Both the position numbers and the translations under genes were made by a program. Shown one piece after another: positions 54,960-64,000 of a stretch of DNA of 64,000 nt. Within the stretch, counting starts at the first letter, position 1. Each line of letters starts with the position of its first letter. Under the pieces are notes generated by a model. The model worked only from the letters and a program-made list of their open reading frames with translations, searched no databases and was not told the origin of the DNA. Origin of the DNA: Candidatus Gastranaerophilales bacterium HUM_1 (lineage in GTDB: Bacteria; Cyanobacteriota; Vampirovibrionia; Gastranaerophilales; Gastranaerophilaceae); NCBI GenBank assembly GCA_002103105.1, contig DAAY01000003.1, positions 1 through 64,000 of the forward strand, given 5' to 3'.

Positions 54960-56669
54960 TTGAAAGAAAAATTATTTTTAATATGGGATAAAATTGTTAG
55001 TTTTTATAATAAGCATAGTGAAGTTTTAACTGTTTTAGGTTTAGCTATTTTGTTTTATTTTATCTTTTTCCATAACATTGGTGCTTATTCATTGATGGAT
55101 GTTGATGAAACAAGATATGTTGCAATGTCTAGAGATATGTTTAATACGAAAGATTTTTTGACCTTATATCTTAATGGTCAATATTTCTTTGAAAAACCTC
55201 CACTGTATTTTTGGCAAGAATGTTTGTCTTTTGCTTTGTGGGGAGGAAAAGTTAATGAATGGACTGCAAGATTTCCTGTTGCTTTATTAGGTTTTAGCTT
55301 TTCTTTTGTAGTTTATTTTACTTCAAGAAAAAGAGTTAGCAGAAGGTTTGGAGTATTCACTTCTTTAATTTTAGCAACATCTTTGGAATTCATTATGTTG
55401 GCAAAATATGCAATATTAGATATTGTTTTAACTTTTTATGTTGGATTAGCTTTAGTTTGTTATTTTCAAGTTTATTTTTGCCAAGAAAATCATAAGAAAT
55501 TTTACTGGTGGGCTTTTTATTTCTTTACAGGTTTAGCAGTCATGGCAAAAGGTATTCCAGGTATTGCAATTCCTTTTGGTACAGTATTTTTCACCTCAAT
55601 TATGGCTAAAAAATTCAAAGAAATATTTAAACCTCTATATATAATTCCAGGAGCTATTATATTTTTATTGATTGTTTTACCTTGGCATATAATAATGTTC
55701 AAAAAGTATGATCCATTATTTTATAATGAATACATAATAAAACATCATTTACATAGATTTTTAAATACTGCAAATAATGAAATTGGTAGAAAACAACCAT
55801 TCTATTATTATTTCTTAGTTGTTTTATGGGGATTTATTCCATGGATATTTTCTATGATTGCAGTTTTTGTTGATAAAATTAAGAACTGGGGAAAATTGCA
55901 TTATGTAGAAAAGGTTAGAAATTTTGATTTTTCAAGTATGGATAACGTTCATAAAGCATTAGCATTATGTTGGGTTACAGTAATTTGGATAATGTTTTTC
56001 TTCTCTTCTTCTTCCACAAAATTAGCAACTTATATTTTACCAATATATTATCCATTAGCGATAATTGTAGGTTTAATGTGGCAAGATTATGTTGATAAGA
56101 AAAAACATGAAAAACCAATAAATATATCAGTTCAAATTTTTGGATGGATATGTCTAGTTGCTGGATTTGCTGCAATGTTTACTCAATATTATCTTCCAGC
56201 TCAATTGAACGATGATATTGCTGAAATTAAATGGTTTGCATTGATTTGTCTAATTGTATTTGGTTTAGGGTCATTATTATTTGTAAAATATAAAAAATAT
56301 GTTGGTGTTTTCATTTTTTATGTTTTATTTATGACAGTAATATCAGCTTTTGCAACAGAAGAATTTTTTGAAGTTGATTATAGATTTGGTCAACAAGATT
56401 TGGTAGAGTTTGCAAAATACGCAAAAGATTATAATTACAAAATATCTTCTTTTAATATGGATAGAAAGTATTCTTTACTATATTACAATGATGAAAAAGT
56501 TGATTATAATTCAAATACAGGATTAACTGTTGATAGTGTAAAAAATGATTTAAACAAGAAGGATTACGTTATAATTATTAGAAATAAAGAGATGTATGAA
56601 ATTGAAGGCAAATTGGATTATGATGTAATTAAAGTTGGAAGACGTTACACAATGATTAAAGGTAAGTAA
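54960..56669 (+). CDS. GT39/ArnT-like polyprenyl-sugar glycosyltransferase
   Basis: This 569-residue integral-membrane enzyme has about 11-12 hydrophobic segments. The first periplasmic loop has MDVDETRYVAMSRDMF, with the acidic catalytic pair of the GT-C (ArnT/PMT) family, and FFEKPPLYFWQEC. Such enzymes move a sugar from a polyprenyl phosphate to lipid A, protein or another acceptor. Donor and acceptor are unknown. The start is TTG with AGAAGGG upstream. TATAAT lies at 54918-54923. Confidence 0.85.
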   Translation: MKEKLFLIWDKIVSFYNKHSEVLTVLGLAILFYFIFFHNIGAYSLMDVDETRYVAMSRDMFNTKDFLTLYLNGQYFFEKPPLYFWQECLSFALWGGKVNEWTARFPVALLGFSFSFVVYFTSRKRVSRRFGVFTSLILATSLEFIMLAKYAILDIVLTFYVGLALVCYFQVYFCQENHKKFYWWAFYFFTGLAVMAKGIPGIAIPFGTVFFTSIMAKKFKEIFKPLYIIPGAIIFLLIVLPWHIIMFKKYDPLFYNEYIIKHHLHRFLNTANNEIGRKQPFYYYFLVVLWGFIPWIFSMIAVFVDKIKNWGKLHYVEKVRNFDFSSMDNVHKALALCWVTVIWIMFFFSSSSTKLATYILPIYYPLAIIVGLMWQDYVDKKKHEKPINISVQIFGWICLVAGFAAMFTQYYLPAQLNDDIAEIKWFALICLIVFGLGSLLFVKYKKYVGVFIFYVLFMTVISAFATEEFFEVDYRFGQQDLVEFAKYAKDYNYKISSFNMDRKYSLLYYNDEKVDYNSNTGLTVDSVKNDLNKKDYVIIIRNKEMYEIEGKLDYDVIKVGRRYTMIKGK

Positions 56670-56675
56670 TTTGGA

Positions 56676-57245
56676 ATGCTAAAAGAATACGAAGAATTTT
56701 TGAAAGATTTTGATTCTATAATTTCTCAACTTTTTGAAAACCAAAAAAAATATGTAAAATGTCACAAAGGATGTTCACTATGTTGCGAAATAGGTGAGTA
56801 TCCTTTTTCACAGTTAGAATTTGCGTATCTAACTCAAGGTTATTTGCAATTGCCAGAAAATAGAAAAATTTTAGTTCAACAAAATATTCGAAACTTGTTG
56901 ATGGACAAAAAAGAATACAAAGGCGAAAAACGATTTGAACATAAATGCCCATTTTTGATAAATGGAGAATGTTCTGTTTATCAGTATAGAGGTTTGGTTT
57001 GCAGAACTTTTGGTGTTTGTTATTATGATGACGTAAAAGGGGTAACAATGTTGCCAGAATGTGTTCATTATGGATTGAATTATTCTGAAAATTATGATGA
57101 TGAAAATAAAGAACTACACGTAGATTACATTCCTAGAGTTAATTTAAGGATAGATAGAATTTTAAATAGCCAATTAGCTCATAAATATAATTTAGAATCT
57201 GGTGAAATTCGTCCAATAGTAGAGTGGTTTGGGACAAAAAAGTAA
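56676..57245 (+). CDS. YkgJ-family Cys-cluster protein
   Basis: This 189-residue protein has the family Cys arrangement: CHKGCSLCCEIG (about residues 29-40), CPFLINGECSVYQYRGLVCR (about 92-111), then CYYDD. The family is thought to bind an Fe-S cluster or zinc; some members appear to act on modified residues, but no general function is proven. It follows the glycosyltransferase by six bases and is co-transcribed. A terminator follows. Confidence 0.85.
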   Translation: MLKEYEEFLKDFDSIISQLFENQKKYVKCHKGCSLCCEIGEYPFSQLEFAYLTQGYLQLPENRKILVQQNIRNLLMDKKEYKGEKRFEHKCPFLINGECSVYQYRGLVCRTFGVCYYDDVKGVTMLPECVHYGLNYSENYDDENKELHVDYIPRVNLRIDRILNSQLAHKYNLESGEIRPIVEWFGTKK

Positions 57246-57256
57246 GTTTATAAAAT

Positions 57257-57299
57257 AAGTGGATAAGTTGTTTTTATCTTATCCACTTTAAATTTTTTA
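57257..57299 (+). terminator. Terminator after the YkgJ-like gene
   Basis: AAGTGGATAAG/CTTATCCACTT stem followed by TAAATTTTTTAATT. It contains an imperfect DnaA-box-like TTATCCACT by chance of the stem. Confidence 0.8.
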
Positions 57300-57315
57300 A
57301 TTATTTTTTTTATTT

Positions 57316-57699
57316 TTACCAAACAACTTTTTCAATAAGTTCAATTTCGTAGCCGTCTGGGTCTTTTACGAATGCGATTTTTGAACCTTTTCCGTTTAAA
57401 TCAAATGGTTCGTATAAATATTTATATCCTAATGAGTTCATTTTTTCAGTGAATTCATCAAATGATTTTACTGAAAAAGCCAAATGTCCAAAACCATTAC
57501 CTAAATTATAACCTTCTTTAGGAGTTTCGTCATTGTAGGTTAATTCGAGTTGAGTTGATTCTTCTTCATCGTTCAAAAAGTATAACCAGCAATCTTCCAA
57601 TCTTTTTTTATGATCAAGCTTCATATTCAAAAGTTCAGTATAAAATTTCAAACTTTCGTCTATATTTTTTACTCTAATCATTGTGTGTAATAATTTCAT
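57316..57699 (-). CDS. gloA: Lactoylglutathione lyase-like (glyoxalase I, VOC family)
   Basis: This 127-residue VOC protein isomerises the methylglyoxal-thiol adduct. The fold motifs are LLHTMIRVKNIDESLKFY (His5 as first metal ligand), QLELTYN (Glu), GFGHLAFSV (His) and DPDGYEIELIE (Glu). The set of two His and two Glu fits the nickel or zinc type. The co-substrate could be glutathione or another thiol. AGGAGATTTT precedes the ATG. Monocistronic. Confidence 0.9.
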   Translation of the reverse strand: MKLLHTMIRVKNIDESLKFYTELLNMKLDHKKRLEDCWLYFLNDEEESTQLELTYNDETPKEGYNLGNGFGHLAFSVKSFDEFTEKMNSLGYKYLYEPFDLNGKGSKIAFVKDPDGYEIELIEKVVW

Positions 57700-57746
57700 A
57701 AAATCTCCTCCTTATTTTTGTTTTTATTATAACATTATTACTCCCT

Positions 57747-57774
57747 TTGACAATATGGATTGAAAGAATATAAT
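57747..57774 (+). promoter_or_regulatory. Promoter of hisS, leaderless geometry
   Basis: Perfect TTGACA (57747-57752), 16 bases, perfect TATAAT (57769-57774), then six bases to the ATG at 57781. No Shine-Dalgarno sequence. It is the best single example of leaderless geometry in the window. Confidence 0.85.
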
Positions 57775-57780
57775 TATTTT

Positions 57781-59022
57781 ATGGCTGAGATTTTAAAAGT
57801 ATTAAAAGGAACAAAAGATATATTGCCACAAGATATGGAAATGTGGCATTTTCTAGAAGAAAAAGCAAATGAAGTTTTTTCTCAATATGGATTTAAAGAA
57901 ATAAGAACTCCAATAATTGAAGTTACTGAACTTTTTTCACGTGGAGTTGGAGATACAACTGATATTGTTAATAAAGAGATGTACACTTTTGAAAAGAGTG
58001 AACGTTCAATAACATTAAGACCTGAAAATACGGCAGGTGTGGTTCGTTCTTATATAGAAAATAGTATGTCAAGATTATCTGCTCCAGTAAAATTGTGGTA
58101 TCACGGACCAATGTTCCGATACGAAAGACCTCAAGCTGGTCGCCAAAGACAGTTTCACCAAGTTGGTGTTGAAATGTTTGGTATTGAACAGCCAACAGCT
58201 GATGCAGAAGTTATTTTGATGGCTGTTAATTATTTAAAAGCTTTAGGTTTAAATGATTTGGAAGTTGAGATTAATTCTCTTGGTTGTCCAAAATGTAGAG
58301 AAGAATTTAAAAATAAATTGAAAGCGGTTTTGAAACCGTATTTCAATGAACTTTGCGAAGATTGTCAAAAAAGATACGAAAAAAATCCTTTGAGATTGTT
58401 GGATTGTAAAGTAGAATCTTGTAAAGAAATTTTTGAAAAACCCGAAATTAAAGAGGTTATAAATTCAGATTTTATTTGTGAAGATTGTTCTCATCATTAT
58501 ACAGAATTGAAATTATACCTTGATAAAATGGGTGTAAAATATAAAGAAAACAAACTTCTTGTAAGAGGTTTGGATTATTATAATAGAACTGTTTTTGAGA
58601 TTAAATCAAACAATTTAGGTTCTCAAAATGCTGTTGCTGGTGGTGGAAGATATGATGGATTAGTAGGACAATTGGGCGGAAATCCTACTCCAGCAATAGG
58701 TTTTGCAATGGGTATGGAAAGATTGATTTCGCTTTTACCATCAAAAGAAACAAAAAAATTAGATGCATATGTAGTTTCTAACTTCCCAGTTGATGCGTTT
58801 ATATTAGCAGAAGAGTTGAGAAGTCAAGGCTTGAATGTTGAATTTGATTTAACAAATAAGAAATTTACAAAACAATTAGAAAAGGCATCAAAAGTAGCAA
58901 AATACGCATTTATATTGGGTGAAGAGGAAATATTGAAACATCAAGTATCAATAAAAAATCTTGAACTAGGAAAACAAATCACCGTAGATAGAGCAAATTG
59001 CTTGAAAATGATTGAGTTATAA
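57781..59022 (+). CDS. hisS: Histidyl-tRNA synthetase
   Basis: HisRS charges tRNA-His. The 413-residue class II enzyme has motif 2 FRYERPQAGRQRQFHQVG, the His-specific LVRGLDYYNRTVFE and AGGGRYDGLVGQLGG, motif 3 GFAMGMERL, and the anticodon-binding domain at the C-terminus. A TTG at 57760 is in frame but lies inside the promoter spacer, so the ATG at 57781 is the start. It is preceded directly by the consensus promoter. Confidence 0.97.
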   Translation: MAEILKVLKGTKDILPQDMEMWHFLEEKANEVFSQYGFKEIRTPIIEVTELFSRGVGDTTDIVNKEMYTFEKSERSITLRPENTAGVVRSYIENSMSRLSAPVKLWYHGPMFRYERPQAGRQRQFHQVGVEMFGIEQPTADAEVILMAVNYLKALGLNDLEVEINSLGCPKCREEFKNKLKAVLKPYFNELCEDCQKRYEKNPLRLLDCKVESCKEIFEKPEIKEVINSDFICEDCSHHYTELKLYLDKMGVKYKENKLLVRGLDYYNRTVFEIKSNNLGSQNAVAGGGRYDGLVGQLGGNPTPAIGFAMGMERLISLLPSKETKKLDAYVVSNFPVDAFILAEELRSQGLNVEFDLTNKKFTKQLEKASKVAKYAFILGEEEILKHQVSIKNLELGKQITVDRANCLKMIEL

Positions 59023-59061
59023 TTTTATTGTTAATTTGCATCAATATTTTAGGGGTAAAGA

Positions 59062-60837
<1,776 letters not shown>

Positions 60838-60857
60838 TAGTAAGTGAGAGGGTAGAA

Positions 60858-60932
60858 ATGATAAAATTAATTGCTAAATTACTAACTTTTTATGGAACAA
60901 AAAAGATTTTTAGAAAATGTATAATCTTTTAA
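60858..60932 (+). CDS. 24-residue basic hydrophobic mini-ORF, remnant or small peptide
   Basis: MIKLIAKLLTFYGTKKIF begins a short ORF that stops after 24 codons. AGAGGG is six bases before the ATG. Its sequence resembles the N-termini of some polysaccharide glycosyltransferases, so it may be a degraded gene remnant after the GT fusion rather than a working peptide. It lacks the hairpin and antisense promoter of the two tiny-peptide loci. Confidence 0.3.
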   Translation: MIKLIAKLLTFYGTKKIFRKCIIF

Positions 60933-60946
60933 AACAAATAGCTACT

Positions 60947-60975
60947 TGATTTTTCAAGGTAAATTTTGTATAATC
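60947..60975 (+). promoter_or_regulatory. Promoter of the 63-residue gene
   Basis: TTGATT (60947-60952), 17 bases, perfect TATAAT (60970-60975). The leader ends in AAGGGGTAAATCC before the ATG at 61011. Confidence 0.75.
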
Positions 60976-61010
60976 TCATACTGTAACCAGTATTGTAAGG
61001 GGTAAATCCA

Positions 61011-61202
61011 ATGACAGAAAAAATTACTATTCGTTCAGACCGTGACACAGATTACAAATTTATGTACAAAGGTGAAGAAGTTGTTTTAGGTGCAGGCAAA
61101 ATTATCGGTATTGCTGATGGTTTGGAACACGTTGTTCTTCCTACTTGTGCAATGAAAATTATGAATAATTTAATTGTTATTAAAGATGATGTGAAAAAAT
61201 AA
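61011..61202 (+). CDS. Unknown 63-residue protein
   Basis: A compact alpha/beta small protein (TIRSDRDTDYKFMYKGEEVV, GAGKIIGIADGLEHVVLP, CAMKIMNNLIVIKDD). It has its own promoter, a good ribosome-binding site and an intrinsic terminator, so it is a genuine monocistronic gene, probably well expressed. Not recognised; the sequence suggests a small beta-barrel. Confidence 0.8.
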   Translation: MTEKITIRSDRDTDYKFMYKGEEVVLGAGKIIGIADGLEHVVLPTCAMKIMNNLIVIKDDVKK

Positions 61203-61230
61203 AATTAAGTATTCAAAAAATGATTTAACA

Positions 61231-61268
61231 AAAAGACTTAAGATTTTCTCTTAGGTCTTTTTTTTGTT
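61231..61268 (+). terminator. Terminator after the 63-residue gene
   Basis: AAAGACTTAAGA/TCTTAGGTCTTT stem followed by a long T-run. Confidence 0.88.
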
Positions 61269-61284
61269 GTTAGAAATTTTTAGT

Positions 61285-61470
61285 TGTCATTATACTGAGT
61301 TAAGTATCTTTAATGAATAAGTTGTGTTCCTTCCCCTAGGTTAGGATGAGGGGTTAATCTGAACAAGCAAAACAACCCTCTCCCTTACTCACAAAACCTC
61401 TCACAAAACAATTCACTGGATTGTTTTGCTCGGCAGAGTCCTTGGAGAGGGAAATAAAAAACGAAAACCT
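61285..61470 (+). repeat. Dispersed intergenic repeat block (modules D, A, G)
   Basis: No gene in 61269-61553. TATACTGAGTTAAGTATCTTT (module D variant, 61292), an A-type TTAGGATGAGGGGTTA, and CTCACAAAACAATTCACTGG/ATTGTTTTGCTCGGCAGAG (module G, also near 62670). The last forms a hairpin CAAAACAAT/ATTGTTTTG. Confidence 0.6.
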
Positions 61471-61553
61471 AATCAAAATATTTTGATTAGGTTATAAATT
61501 TAGTTCGAGGTTGTGATTACACACAGTTTTCGAACATATCCCTAGTATTTTTA

Positions 61554-61796
61554 TTAAGCTGTTTTTAATTCTTTTTCTGGTTCTCCAATAGTTTGGAGTA
61601 AAGTGTCAATAACTTTTGGCATTTGACAAATAAACGAATAATGTCCATGAGCAAGTGAACATTTTTTGCAATCACAATTAATTTGATAGCACTCAATAGC
61701 TTGTTCTGTCCAATTTTGAGTTATGGATTCAGACATTTCATCATTTCCAGGTAAGTAAGAGTATATTTCTTCATTATCAGAAAAAAGTTTATTCAT
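61554..61796 (-). CDS. Unknown 80-residue Cys-containing protein
   Basis: A small acidic protein with a Cys/His cluster, INCDCKKCSLAHGHYSFICQ (about residues 39-58): CxCxxC plus two His and one Cys, which could bind a metal. GGGAGGG lies four to five bases before the ATG. Not recognised. No other gene is adjacent. Confidence 0.7.
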   Translation of the reverse strand: MNKLFSDNEEIYSYLPGNDEMSESITQNWTEQAIECYQINCDCKKCSLAHGHYSFICQMPKVIDTLLQTIGEPEKELKTA

Positions 61797-62298
61797 ACCA
61801 CCCTCCCAAAAAATTATTTATAATCTACCCATTCTCATTTTAACTGCTAAATCGGTCTTTTTAATCCTCTGTTTAGAGGAGATTTTAAGTGGTATTTGTA
61901 TCTATTTCTTTTTTATACTTAAGTTTATTTAGGTATTTTTATACTCGATATTCGTCGATAAAATTCATTTTTTCACGAAATATCATATCATTAGCCTCCG
62001 TACCTTTTTTAACAATATTTTCTAATGCTCTTAAAATTATTTTAATAAATGAATCATCTTTAGAATGTTCAATATTTTCAAGGAAAGTTTTCAGTTTACG
62101 AGTCGTAAAAATTCTTTGTCTGCCGTATTTTTCTTGTTCGTGTTCTAATAAACAACTTTTGCACAATAAAAGAAATAAAAAGACAAAAAATAAAAACTAT
62201 TTACAAGTCAAAGTTTATTTTAACTCGCCATGGCAATTTTCGGAGTCCTTGTTTTAAGGTGATAGAAAAGCAAAATTTCTAAAATAATAGGTTTTCTT
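61797..62298 (+). other. Largely empty region with a possible mini-gene
   Basis: About 500 bases between the 80-residue gene and tiny-peptide locus 2. There is a hairpin CCTCT-GTTT-AGAGG near 61865 and a weak minus-strand frame (61939-62166, listed separately). Nothing else is recognised. Confidence 0.4.
61939..62166 (-). CDS. Doubtful 75-residue ORF (TTG start)
   Basis: The frame MCKSCLLEHEQEKYGRQRIF... has protein-like composition (a CxxC, then KTFLENIEHSKDDSFIKIIL). However, the start is TTG without any Shine-Dalgarno and no promoter is clear. It may be a decayed gene fragment. Not recognised. Confidence 0.35.
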   Translation of the reverse strand: MCKSCLLEHEQEKYGRQRIFTTRKLKTFLENIEHSKDDSFIKIILRALENIVKKGTEANDMIFREKMNFIDEYRV

Positions 62299-62299
62299 A

Positions 62300-62308
62300 T
62301 GCTATAAT
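62300..62308 (+). promoter_or_regulatory. Extended -10 promoter of tiny-peptide locus 2
   Basis: TGCTATAAT: TGn plus a perfect TATAAT (62303-62308). The -35 is weak, as is usual with an extended -10. Transcription would start near 62315. Confidence 0.6.
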
Positions 62309-62398
62309 TGCCTTGTAGGGCAATTCCTTGATGGTGAAAACCTTTACTCATACACGACAATCTTCTATTGTGCAAAGGTGTAGAGAAAGGAGGAAGCC

Positions 62399-62485
62399 AT
62401 GACGAAACAAGAAATGCTTGCAATAGTAAAAAATGCCCTAGTGATATTAGGACATTTGTTACTTGCTATTGCTTGCATATTGTAG
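62399..62485 (+). CDS. 28-residue hydrophobic peptide, candidate type I toxin (locus 2)
   Basis: The ORF starts MTKQEMLAIVKNALVILG and ends LLLAIACIL: charged N-terminus then a membrane-like helix. AAAGGAGG (62386-62393) is a perfect Shine-Dalgarno, five bases from the ATG. The leader can fold CCTTTACTCATACAC against GTGTAGAGAAAGG, tying up part of the ribosome-binding site. The TAG stop lies in the outer stem GTAGGGA/TCCCTAC around an inner hairpin AGAGGTC-GAAA-GACCTCT. An antisense-facing promoter follows at 62526-62553. The layout matches locus 1 (15803). Coding status is inferred. Confidence 0.65.
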   Translation: MTKQEMLAIVKNALVILGHLLLAIACIL

Positions 62486-62525
62486 GGATTGTGCAAGAGG
62501 TCGAAAGACCTCTCCCTACTCTTTC

Positions 62526-62553
62526 ATTATAACCGATTTTTTTAAGTTTTCAA
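62526..62553 (-). promoter_or_regulatory. Antisense promoter facing tiny-peptide locus 2
   Basis: Minus strand: TTGAAA (62548-62553), 16 bases, TATAAT (62526-62531). An RNA starting near 62519 would be antisense to the 3' hairpin and the ORF. Boxes and spacing are the same as at 15936-15963. Confidence 0.68.
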
Positions 62554-62654
62554 CCCCTGTATTACAAAAAAGCAACAATAATTTATTTGTATCTCAAATG
62601 CCAAGTGTATTTGTGGTTATTTTAAATTTGCATTAAAAAAGCAAAGTCTAAATT

Positions 62655-62730
62655 CACCCTTATCAGGCCTCTCGCAAAACGTGACATTTAGTCACCTTTT
62701 GCTCGGCAGAGTGCTCATAACCACATACTG
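62655..62730 (+). repeat. Module G repeat hairpin
   Basis: CTCGCAAAAC-GTGAC-ATTTA-GTCAC-CTTTTGC hairpin then TCGGCAGAGT. It matches the element at about 61400-61440. Non-coding. Confidence 0.55.
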
Positions 62731-62792
62731 AATGCTTAGAGTGCGTCCCTACAAGATAAGTTCAATAATTGAATTACACTAAAAACTGATAT

Positions 62793-62824
62793 TAAAAAAG
62801 ACTCCTTTTAAGGGGTCTTTTTTA
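62793..62824 (-). terminator. Terminator of tRNA-Ile
   Basis: AAAAAAGACCCCTT/AAGGAGTCTTTTTT stem on the minus strand, immediately past the tRNA. Confidence 0.85.
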
Positions 62825-62827
62825 ATA

Positions 62828-62901
<74 letters not shown>

Positions 62902-62977
62902 GCATTTAGCGGTTTTGCTTCAGTTTTCACTTCCGCATGAACAAATGTACTATAAACATTTTTTAAAATCAAGTCTT

Positions 62978-63571
62978 TTATTTAAGTTTTCTGAATTTTA
63001 ATACTACTTGTGTTCTAAATCCATATTCAAATAAGTTTTTCTTTCTAATAATTGTTTTTATATCAGGGGTAATTTCTTCTTCTGTATATATTGAAATCTC
63101 GGTTATATAATCTTCTTCATTATAGTCTATTTTTATATCTTTAATCTCTCCGATTTCATCATCTTCTAAACCATCTGCTATTCGAAGTATTCCACCTAAT
63201 CTTTTTACTGTTCTTTTTTCGTCTTTATCAAAATTTTTATATAACTTATCTTCTTTTTTGTCTGGCAAGTCCCCTCTGTGGTATCTGCATATACAAGATA
63301 TTATTTCTGTTTCTTTTTCTGAAAAATCTGACAAACCCTCTTTTAGTATAAGTTTTTGACTATATTTATTATGAGAATCTTCATCTATTGAGTATCCTAT
63401 GTCGTGCAAAAATGCGGAAGAGATTAAAATATCTTTTTTTCTGTCAGACATTTCTTTTAAGTTTTTGTTCACCTCTTCAAAAATTAAAAGAGATAATCTA
63501 CAAACTTCTTTTGTATGTTCTTTTTTGGTGCAATATTTTTCAAATAATTCTTGTGTTGATAACTTTTTCAT
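62978..63571 (-). CDS. HD-domain phosphohydrolase (Ppx/GppA C-terminal-like)
   Basis: This 197-residue protein has the HD motif FLHDIGYSIDED (about residues 55-66), a His in ICRYHRGDLPDKK (about 93-106), and LGGILRIADGLEDDE (about 125-139). The last two resemble the HD part of exopolyphosphatase/GppA proteins. The Ppx/GppA actin-like domain is not present, so this is a stand-alone HD protein. Substrate unknown, possibly nucleotide or polyphosphate. Preceded by the tRNA on the same strand. Confidence 0.82.
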   Translation of the reverse strand: MKKLSTQELFEKYCTKKEHTKEVCRLSLLIFEEVNKNLKEMSDRKKDILISSAFLHDIGYSIDEDSHNKYSQKLILKEGLSDFSEKETEIISCICRYHRGDLPDKKEDKLYKNFDKDEKRTVKRLGGILRIADGLEDDEIGEIKDIKIDYNEEDYITEISIYTEEEITPDIKTIIRKKNLFEYGFRTQVVLKFRKLK

Positions 63572-63594
63572 AGCGAAAATATTTTAGCATAAAA

Positions 63595-63626
63595 TAAAAA
63601 AGACTATCAAATAGTTTGATAGTCTT
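63595..63626 (-). terminator. Terminator of the partial gene at the right edge
   Basis: AGACTATCAAA/TTTGATAGTCT stem on the minus strand followed by TTTTTTATTTT. Confidence 0.88.
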
Positions 63627-63652
63627 CCTTTCCTTTAAATAAAAGCCTATTA

Positions 63653-64000
63653 TTAGATATTGATTTTTTTTTCAAAATTCTTTCTGATTTTTTTCTTAGC
63701 ATTATCTAAGTTTTTAATTTTCTTTTCAGCATACTTGATTTGTTTTTTAGCTGCTGTTCTTTCTGCTTTAGCTGTTTGGTATCTTGAATCGATTTGTGTG
63801 TAGTTTGTTTTGTAGTTTAACAATTTGTTTCTTAACTCAATTTGAGCGTTATCGATTTGAAGAATAGAATTTTGCATTTTAGGACCAGCAACAACTTGGC
63901 TTGGGTCTAGCAAATCTGTTCCTTTTGCATCTACTGAATTTATTGATGTAGAAGGTGTTGCTGTTGTTTTTACAGAAGAACTGTCATCAAAATTTAGGGG
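63653..64000 (-). CDS. Partial coiled-coil protein, N-terminus outside the window
   Basis: The frame is open through the right edge; only the C-terminal ~115 residues are visible. A Ser/Thr-rich segment (SSSVKTTATPSTSINSVDAK) is followed by LLDPSQVVAGPKMQNSI and a Lys-rich coiled coil (IKYAEKKIKNLDNAKKKI). No domain is recognised. It may be a surface or cell-envelope protein. A terminator lies beyond its stop. Confidence 0.8.
   Translation of the reverse strand, partial: PLNFDDSSSVKTTATPSTSINSVDAKGTDLLDPSQVVAGPKMQNSILQIDNAQIELRNKLLNYKTNYTQIDSRYQTAKAERTAAKKQIKYAEKKIKNLDNAKKKIRKNFEKKINI

Noticed and set aside
60858..60932. A third member of the tiny-peptide family
   Set aside because: The 24-codon ORF has a fair ribosome-binding site but no sequestering leader, no TAGGG/CCCTA hairpin and no antisense TTGAAA-N16-TATAAT promoter.

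Overview
The window is a strongly AT-rich bacterial chromosome segment carrying about 55 supported protein genes, one tRNA and several short or structured non-coding elements. The cell appears to be diderm: there is a TolC-like outer-membrane factor, a tripartite EmrAB-type pump, a prepilin-like protein and a FliI/SctN-type export ATPase. Central carbon metabolism uses a long pyrophosphate-dependent phosphofructokinase. Gene content, very low GC and families such as the Cys-motif/HEAT-like/membrane operon at 17-19.7 kb suggest a gut-type non-photosynthetic cyanobacterial relative (Gastranaerophilales, 'Melainabacteria'). That placement is inference from memory of the group and no search was run.

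Layout. 0.2-3.9 kb: chaperone operon grpE-dnaJ plus a secreted beta-propeller protein and an O-methyltransferase, preceded by a GC-rich structured RNA candidate. 4.3-9.8 kb: 2-hydroxyacid dehydrogenase, menG/ubiE, DUF4127 protein, MntP, prepilin-like protein, adk. 10.3-17 kb: PPi-PFK, FliI-like ATPase, metG, a tiny hydrophobic-peptide locus, an OppD-like ATPase. 17-22.5 kb: mostly lineage-specific unknowns. 22.6-30.3 kb: fatty-acid cluster yceD-rpmF-plsX-fabH-fabD-fabG-acpP-fabF, interrupted by a HEPN/MNT toxin-antitoxin pair with its own promoter. 30.5-35.2 kb: emrB-emrA-marR divergent from the outer-membrane factor, with an inverted repeat in between. 35.7-44.7 kb: thiE, diguanylate cyclase, manC, ilvE, dnaN and unknowns. 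45-54.2 kb: GAF-GGDEF-HD-GYP regulator, murA, SurA/PrsA-like lipoprotein, mfd. 54.2-55 kb: a 760-bp AT-rich divergent intergenic region with seven DnaA-box-like 9-mers. 55-64 kb: GT39-type glycosyltransferase, YkgJ-like protein, glyoxalase, hisS, GT2+GT-D fusion, small unknowns, a second tiny-peptide locus, tRNA-Ile(GAU), an HD-domain protein and a partial coiled-coil gene.

The strongest unusual signal is a pair of matching loci at 15.7-16.0 kb and 62.3-62.55 kb. Each has a perfect Shine-Dalgarno sequence that can be sequestered in a leader helix. Each encodes a 25- or 28-residue hydrophobic peptide whose TAG stop lies in the outer stem of a 3' hairpin. Each has an antisense-facing TTGAAA-N16-TATAAT promoter just beyond. 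This is the layout of a type I toxin-antitoxin module, and I do not recognise the family. Other notable signals are leaderless-looking promoters on at least six genes, a modular family of dispersed intergenic repeats, a candidate replication origin, and two unidentified GC-rich RNA-like islands.
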